Part shown: in pieces, positions 60,001-64,000 of the stretch
How positions within the stretch are numbered: the first letter of the stretch is position 1
Layout of the letters: every line of letters begins with the position of its first letter
NCBI GenBank assembly: GCA_042408535.1
Contig: JBHORA010000079.1
Span: forward strand, 1 to 64,000
Reading direction: 5' to 3'
Length of the DNA: 64,000 nucleotides
Source: BPIH01 sp042408535
GTDB taxonomy: Bacteria; Chloroflexota; Limnocylindria; Limnocylindrales; CSP1-4
Position numbers and translations under genes: made by a program
The notes under the pieces: generated by a model
Seen by the model: the letters and a program-made list of their open reading frames with translations, nothing else
Database searches by the model: none
Told to the model about the DNA's origin: nothing

Positions 60001-61298
60001 GCTGGTTCGGACGGCAGGGCCGCCCCGAACCGAAGCCCCCGTCCGGCGTCGATGACCTCAACGTCGACGCCGATCGGCGCCGCGCGGCGACGGATCTCCC
60101 GGATCACCCCCTCCGGGAGCCGGTACCGGGCGTTCGCTTCCTCGGCCAGGGCCGCCTCGCGACTCCGCCGCTCCTCGATGAGGGCAGCGAGGGCGGGCGG
60201 CAGCTCGGCAGGCTCCCAGCCGCGGCGGCCCCGTCCTCGGTCGGGTTTCGGCTCGGGGGGCTCGGCCGGCAGCTCAGGGGTGGCCGGTTCGGGAATGACG
60301 GCTTCGACGACCGCCTCGAGACGATCCGACCAGTCGAGGCGGAGCGAGACTCGCTCGGGTCGGGTCGCCAGGTAGGCCGCGAGGGCCTGATCGATCATCC
60401 GGAACAGACCGCTCTCGACGTCGATCGCCAGCCGTCGATCGGCGCCCACGGAATCGAATTCGACGGGGATCTGGGCCCGACGCCCGCGATCGCGGGCCGC
60501 CCGGCGGAGGGTCGGCAGGAGTCCGAGGTCGTCGAGGACCATCGGCCGGACGTCGAAGATGAAGGACTTCGTCGCCTCGAGGGTCTGTTGGACCATGCCG
60601 ACGAGGAGACCGGCCTCGCGCTTCGCCGCCGCCGGGTCGCGGTCCATGAGCCGCTCGACGATCTGGGCCTGGAGGACGATGTTCGTCAGGCTCTGGGCCG
60701 GCCCGTCGTGCATCGCCCGGGCGATCTCGCGGCGGAGGTCCTCCTGGGCCGAGAGGACCATTCGCGACATCGCCGGCGGGAGGACGTCGAGATCGACGGC
60801 CTCGGGAGCTGCAGCAGCTGGCTCCCCGCTCTCGGCGGCCGGAGCGGGCCCCGCCTCGTCGGCCTCGCTCCGTTTCGGCAGGGCCTCGAGCTGTGCCGCG
60901 AGGGCATCGACGTGTCGGGCGAGGGTCTCCCGGAACCGCCGCAGGGCTTTCTGCTTCCCTTCGAGGACGTCGATCTGGGACTCCATGATCGCTGCCCGCC
61001 GGGTGAGGGTGACGAGCTGTTCGAAGGCGGCCGTCGTGTCCTGTCCGGCGGCTCGGAGGGACCGAAGGCGCTCTTCGGCCTGGGCGCGTCGGGTCTCGTG
61101 GCGGGCGGCCTCGGTGCGGGCCTGGTTGATGAGGAGCTCGATCTCGGTGAGCTCGCGGTCGAGGGTCGCCAGCTCGCCGCGGGCGGCCGCCACGACTTCG
61201 GCGGGACCGCCATCGCCGGGCTGCCCCCGGTTCGGCACGCGGTTTTCGCCCGCTGACGTCCGGTCAGCTGATCGGGCCTCGCGCGATTTCTCGGTCAC
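59997..61298 (-). CDS. HisKA_3-type histidine kinase with degenerate ATPase domain
   Basis: Residues 35-140 are a long coiled coil with no membrane segment, so the protein is cytoplasmic. The DegS/NarX-type phospho-acceptor segment REIARAMHDGPAQSL places His197 correctly. The following ATPase region lacks a recognisable N box and glycine lid; only DAGRGL near the end resembles the G1 box, and a Pro-rich insert interrupts the domain (about 345-365). It may not bind ATP normally and could act as a phospho-acceptor or partner of the second kinase. It lies 61 bases below the response regulator and overlaps pilin 4. Confidence 0.8.
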   Translation of the reverse strand: MTEKSREARSADRTSAGENRVPNRGQPGDGGPAEVVAAARGELATLDRELTEIELLINQARTEAARHETRRAQAEERLRSLRAAGQDTTAAFEQLVTLTRRAAIMESQIDVLEGKQKALRRFRETLARHVDALAAQLEALPKRSEADEAGPAPAAESGEPAAAAPEAVDLDVLPPAMSRMVLSAQEDLRREIARAMHDGPAQSLTNIVLQAQIVERLMDRDPAAAKREAGLLVGMVQQTLEATKSFIFDVRPMVLDDLGLLPTLRRAARDRGRRAQIPVEFDSVGADRRLAIDVESGLFRMIDQALAAYLATRPERVSLRLDWSDRLEAVVEAVIPEPATPELPAEPPEPKPDRGRGRRGWEPAELPPALAALIEERRSREAALAEEANARYRLPEGVIREIRRRAAPIGVDVEVIDAGRGLRFGAALPSEPA

Positions 61299-61359
61299 CG
61301 TCGTCTCCCGTGGCCCCTGTCGTGGGCAGTTCCTCGCCGCCGACGGTCCCAGCGGGACC

Positions 61360-62106
61360 TCAGTCCTCGGGCATTCGGATCCAGCCCTGCCGCATGGCGT
61401 AGACGACGGCCTGGGTCCGGTCGTTCACCGAGAGCTTGCGGAGGATCGAGCTCATGTGGTTCTTCACCGTCTGCTCGCTGATCGAGAGGGCGTAGGCGAC
61501 CTGCTTGTTCGTCATCCCCTGGGCGATGTTGTCGAGGATCTCGACCTCGCGTGGCGACAGGGGAGCAAAGATCGGCTGCGCCTCCTGGCCGTAGACCGCG
61601 AGCTCCCGGAACTCCTTGAGGACCCGGGAGGCGACCGAGGGCTTGGCGAAGACCTTGTCGTTTATGAGGTACTCGCCCTGGGAGACCCGGCGAATGATCG
61701 TGACGAGGTCGTCCGGGCCGACGTCTTTGAGGATGAAGGCCGCTGCCCCGGCCTTGATGGCATCGAAGAGGGAGTCCTCGTCCTCCTCCATGGCGAGGAC
61801 GATGATCCCGGTCGCCGGGAGTTCGCGCTTGATCCGTTGAGTCGTCTCGATCCCGCCCGGAGCCGGGAGCGACAGGTCCATGAGGATGATGTCCGGGCTC
61901 AACTCGAGGGCGGCATCGAGGGCGCTTCGGCTGTTGTCGGCTTCACCGACGACGAGGAAGTCGGGCTCTTGCTCGAGGATGTTCCGCATCCCAACCCGGA
62001 AGAGGGCGTGGTCGTCGACGAGGAGGATCTTCGTCTTCTGGCCGCTGCTCCGGCGGTCGGGGCCACCCCGCCGCCGCTCGGGTCCGGTGTACTCGCTGCT
62101 GCTCAT
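61360..62106 (-). CDS. NarL/DegU-type response regulator
   Basis: A receiver domain (about residues 25-140) with Asp31-Asp32, phospho-acceptor Asp77 in LMDLSLPAPGG and Lys127 is followed by a LuxR-type helix-turn-helix (about 180-240: LSPREVEILDNIAQGMTNKQ, then SEQTVKNHMSSILRKL). The conserved Thr/Ser of the switch is Ala105 in IIVLAMEED, which is unusual. It is flanked by two kinases and overlaps the second by four bases (ATGA). It probably controls the pilus locus; sites cannot be read. Confidence 0.9.
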   Translation of the reverse strand: MSSSEYTGPERRRGGPDRRSSGQKTKILLVDDHALFRVGMRNILEQEPDFLVVGEADNSRSALDAALELSPDIILMDLSLPAPGGIETTQRIKRELPATGIIVLAMEEDEDSLFDAIKAGAAAFILKDVGPDDLVTIIRRVSQGEYLINDKVFAKPSVASRVLKEFRELAVYGQEAQPIFAPLSPREVEILDNIAQGMTNKQVAYALSISEQTVKNHMSSILRKLSVNDRTQAVVYAMRQGWIRMPED

Positions 62107-63356
62107 GGGTCCTGTCCACCTCCCATCGGTATGGCGAGACTGATGATCGTGCCCGCCCCGGGGCGCGATCGGATCTCGAGCTGGGCGCCGATGAGCTCGG
62201 CGCGCTCGCGCATGAACTGAAGGCCGAAGTTTCGGCGGCCCCGGGCCGCCACGGCCTCGACGTCGAAGCCGCGGCCATTGTCGTGGACCTCGACGGTCCA
62301 GGCGTCGTCGCTGGCCCGGGTGATGATGGCGACCCGGGTCGCCTCGGCGTGCTTGCGGACGTTCTGGAGCGCCTCCTGGACGACCCGGAGGACGACCGTC
62401 TGCTGGGCCTCCGTCAGGCGCTCCGACGGTGCCTCGAGGCGCTGCTCGACGGGGACCGCGGCCAGGGTCGAGAACTGCTCCGCCGCGTCTTCGATCGCCG
62501 CATCGAGCCCGCGGGCCTCGAGGAGGGGTGGCCGGAGCTGGCTGATGAAGCTTCGGACATCGCTCAGCTCTCGGCGGAGGAGCTCCCGGAGGAAGTGGAG
62601 CTCGGTCCGGGCGAGCCGCGCGTCGGTGCCGATGACCCGGTCGATGTACTCGACCTGGAAGATCGCGTTGGCGAGGGCCTGGGCGGGGCCGTCGTGGATC
62701 TCCTGGGCGAGGCGGGATCGCTCCGCCTCCTGGGCTTCGACGATCTGCATCCGGACGTCCTCGGGCGTCGCCGCGCCCTCCGGGCTGCCGATGAGGCTGA
62801 CGTCGCCCCGTTCGAGGAAGACCCAGGTCCGCTCGAGGGCCTGCTGGGCGAGCTCGAGCTTCGTCAGCTCTTGCTGGTGGGTGCCGAGGGACGAGGTGAG
62901 AAGGGCAACCTCGCGGCGGAGCTCTCGCAGGTGGGCGTCCTCGGCTCCGGCTTCAGCCGCTGCCGCCGGGTCGGTGGTGTCGGTCGCCCCATGGGGCCGC
63001 TCGCTCCGCTCGAGCCGCTCGAGCTCGTCGCGGAGGGTGTGCCAGCGAGCGAGCTCCTCGAGGTAGGCCGACCGGTAGCGCTCCCGAATGACGCGGATGG
63101 TGTTCGCGCTGTAGCCGATGGCGGCCTTCGCCTCGGCGTGGAGGCCGTCGAAGCGGCTGTCCCGCTCGGGCGGCTCGCCGTTCGCCAGTTCCGGCGTCCG
63201 CTCCCGCCCTCGCTCGGGCGGCAGCGTCCCATCGGGGCGGGCCGATCGAGCGTCCGGAGCGCGGGAGGCGTCCATCTCCGGGGCAGTATACGAGCGGTCG
63301 GAAGCCCCACCCGAGCCGGCCCCAGGCACCGTGCGTCGGTCCTGACCCCGCCTCAT
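62103..63356 (-). CDS. HisKA_3-type sensor histidine kinase
   Basis: The 417-residue protein has no membrane helix. A coiled-coil input region (about residues 75-190) precedes the DegS-type segment RLAQEIHDGPAQALANAI with the phospho-acceptor His. The HATPase domain is complete: VVQEALQNVRKHAEATRV (N box), VEVHDNGRGFD (G1) and GAGTIISLAIP at the end. It probably phosphorylates the adjacent regulator and perhaps the CpaE receiver. The ATG at 63356 overlaps the preceding stop (ATGA). An ATG at 63275, nine bases below a TATACT hexamer, is an alternative leaderless start. Confidence 0.9.
   Translation of the reverse strand: MRRGQDRRTVPGAGSGGASDRSYTAPEMDASRAPDARSARPDGTLPPERGRERTPELANGEPPERDSRFDGLHAEAKAAIGYSANTIRVIRERYRSAYLEELARWHTLRDELERLERSERPHGATDTTDPAAAAEAGAEDAHLRELRREVALLTSSLGTHQQELTKLELAQQALERTWVFLERGDVSLIGSPEGAATPEDVRMQIVEAQEAERSRLAQEIHDGPAQALANAIFQVEYIDRVIGTDARLARTELHFLRELLRRELSDVRSFISQLRPPLLEARGLDAAIEDAAEQFSTLAAVPVEQRLEAPSERLTEAQQTVVLRVVQEALQNVRKHAEATRVAIITRASDDAWTVEVHDNGRGFDVEAVAARGRRNFGLQFMRERAELIGAQLEIRSRPGAGTIISLAIPMGGGQDP
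63285..63290 (-). promoter_or_regulatory. -10-like element inside the kinase 5' end
   Basis: TATACT on the minus strand ends nine bases before an in-frame ATG at 63275, the same geometry as at secA. It suggests a separate or leaderless start for the kinase-regulator genes. Confidence 0.4.
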
Positions 63357-64000
63357 CGGCTCCCTGCCTCCGAGCACGTCAGCTCCCAGGCCCGGACCTC
63401 GGCGAGGGCGTCGGCCTCGCTCGGCAGGGCCGCCGCCAGGTCGAGCGGCCGGAAGCAGGCCGCCGCCCCGTCGGTCCGTCCACCGTCGCCCTCGAGGACC
63501 CCGGGCCAGCGGCCGTGCTCGTTGCCGAGGACGACGAGGTAGCGAGCGCCTGGGAAGGCTGCGGCGAGATCGAGGACCGCCGCCGGCGGTTCGTCGGGGA
63601 GGGCGAGGGCCGGGGCGTCGGTGGCGTAGGCGAGCCAGATCGGGAAGTTCGTGATGACCGGGCCGCTCTCCCCGGGTCGCGATCCGAGCGGCGTCCCGAG
63701 GGCTGCGAAGGCCGCTCCGATGGCCCGGAACTCCCGCTCGCGATTCGCTGCCTGGGCGCCGAAGCCCGGCAGGAAGACGAGGCTGAAGAGGAGCGAGGCA
63801 CCGACCGCCAGGGTCGGCCCCAGCCAGGCGACAGGTCGCGTCCAGCCTCGTCGGCGGCCGATAGCGGCGAGGAGCCGATCGAGCGCGAGGAGGGCACCGA
63901 CGACGAGAAGGACGTGGACAGCTCCAGCCGCGTGGAGGAACGTCCCCCACGTCGTCGCCACCGGGAAGAGGAGGCTCGTGGCCGCGAAGGTGATCGCCGC
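63353..64000 (-). CDS. C-terminal part of a polytopic membrane protein, possibly GT39-like
   Basis: The gene enters from the right edge, so its start is missing. The visible 215 residues contain two or three hydrophobic helices (around GAVHVLLVVGALLALDRLL and LAVGASLLFSLVFLPG) and then a soluble C-terminal domain with FPIWLAYATDAPALALPDEP. The arrangement resembles the end of GT-C membrane glycosyltransferases, but the catalytic part is outside the window. Its stop overlaps the kinase ATG (ATGA). Confidence 0.6.
   Translation of the reverse strand, partial: AAITFAATSLLFPVATTWGTFLHAAGAVHVLLVVGALLALDRLLAAIGRRRGWTRPVAWLGPTLAVGASLLFSLVFLPGFGAQAANREREFRAIGAAFAALGTPLGSRPGESGPVITNFPIWLAYATDAPALALPDEPPAAVLDLAAAFPGARYLVVLGNEHGRWPGVLEGDGGRTDGAAACFRPLDLAAALPSEADALAEVRAWELTCSEAGSR

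Noticed and set aside
59222..60061. 279-codon frame covering three pilin genes
   Set aside because: Arg/Pro-rich product in another frame of the pilin genes; the in-frame GQGL(V/A)EY pilins with ribosome sites are the real genes.
1..64000. Insertion sequences, prophage or genomic island
   Set aside because: No transposase, integrase or terminal inverted repeats; gene content and composition are uniform and mainly housekeeping.

Overview
The window is a very GC-rich bacterial chromosome segment packed with housekeeping genes. Ribosomal, cell-wall, gyrase and F-type ATP synthase genes sit beside a Tad/Flp pilus locus. Peptidoglycan and rod-shape genes are present (murA, mrdA/PBP2, rodA, mreB, mreD). 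No LPS or outer-membrane genes are visible. The pilus set, the atpC-murA-mreB and rpmE-DUF1385-prfA-prmC-glyA gene orders and the base composition fit a high-GC Chloroflexota lineage (Limnocylindria/Ellin6529-like), but the sequence alone does not prove this. I see no rRNA, tRNA, insertion sequence, phage or CRISPR array.

Layout. 1-10151 (minus strand): the secA start is cut by the window edge. A compact operon reads parA, parB, gyrB, a hotdog thioesterase, gyrA, prs, a small membrane protein, then a MntA/HepT toxin-antitoxin pair, mostly with overlapping stops and starts. 10152-11327: a spacer with two parS-like sites. 11328-15857 (plus): mreD, mrdA and rodA, interrupted by 845 bases of repeat-rich spacer. 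16182-18995: a cation:proton antiporter and a convergent AI-2E-family transporter. 19019-22401: a DUF2344 protein, a membrane protein and a copper pair (SCO lipoprotein, PCuAC chaperone). 23002-33944: a strong promoter, then rplU, rpmA, rpmE, DUF1385, prfA, glycogen-debranching-like enzyme, prmC, HAD phosphatase, glyA and a WecA-like transferase. 33978-35135: a membrane protein with a Thr/Pro-rich tail. 35270-45083: atpZ/I-B-E-F-H-A-G-D-C, murA, mreB. 45098-47798: a PHP phosphoesterase, a frameshifted UPF0104 flippase and an XRE regulator. 47970-64000 (minus): membrane glycosyltransferase, endonuclease IV, hpf, comFC, DUF192, tadC, tadB, cpaF, cpaE, cpaB, four tiny Flp pilins, histidine kinase, response regulator, histidine kinase, and a truncated membrane protein.

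How the genes work together. The minus operon at the left joins chromosome segregation (ParAB) to supercoiling (GyrAB). The mrd/mre/mur genes make and place the lateral wall. The atp cluster makes ATP, and the lack of sodium-site residues in subunit c points to proton coupling. The right end encodes a Tad pilus with a dedicated two-component system and a CpaE that keeps an intact receiver domain; a ComFC gene beside it suggests a DNA-uptake role.

The most unusual features are: (1) at least 18 unrelated short tandem duplications, in frame where they fall in genes; (2) MurA with Asp instead of the fosfomycin-target Cys; (3) a one-base deletion that joins the flippase frame to the XRE regulator; (4) L21 with a long repeat-bearing tail; (5) four Flp-like pilins, one start-stop coupled to a kinase with a degenerate ATPase domain; (6) several TANNNT hexamers 8-9 bases before a start codon, suggesting leaderless mRNAs.
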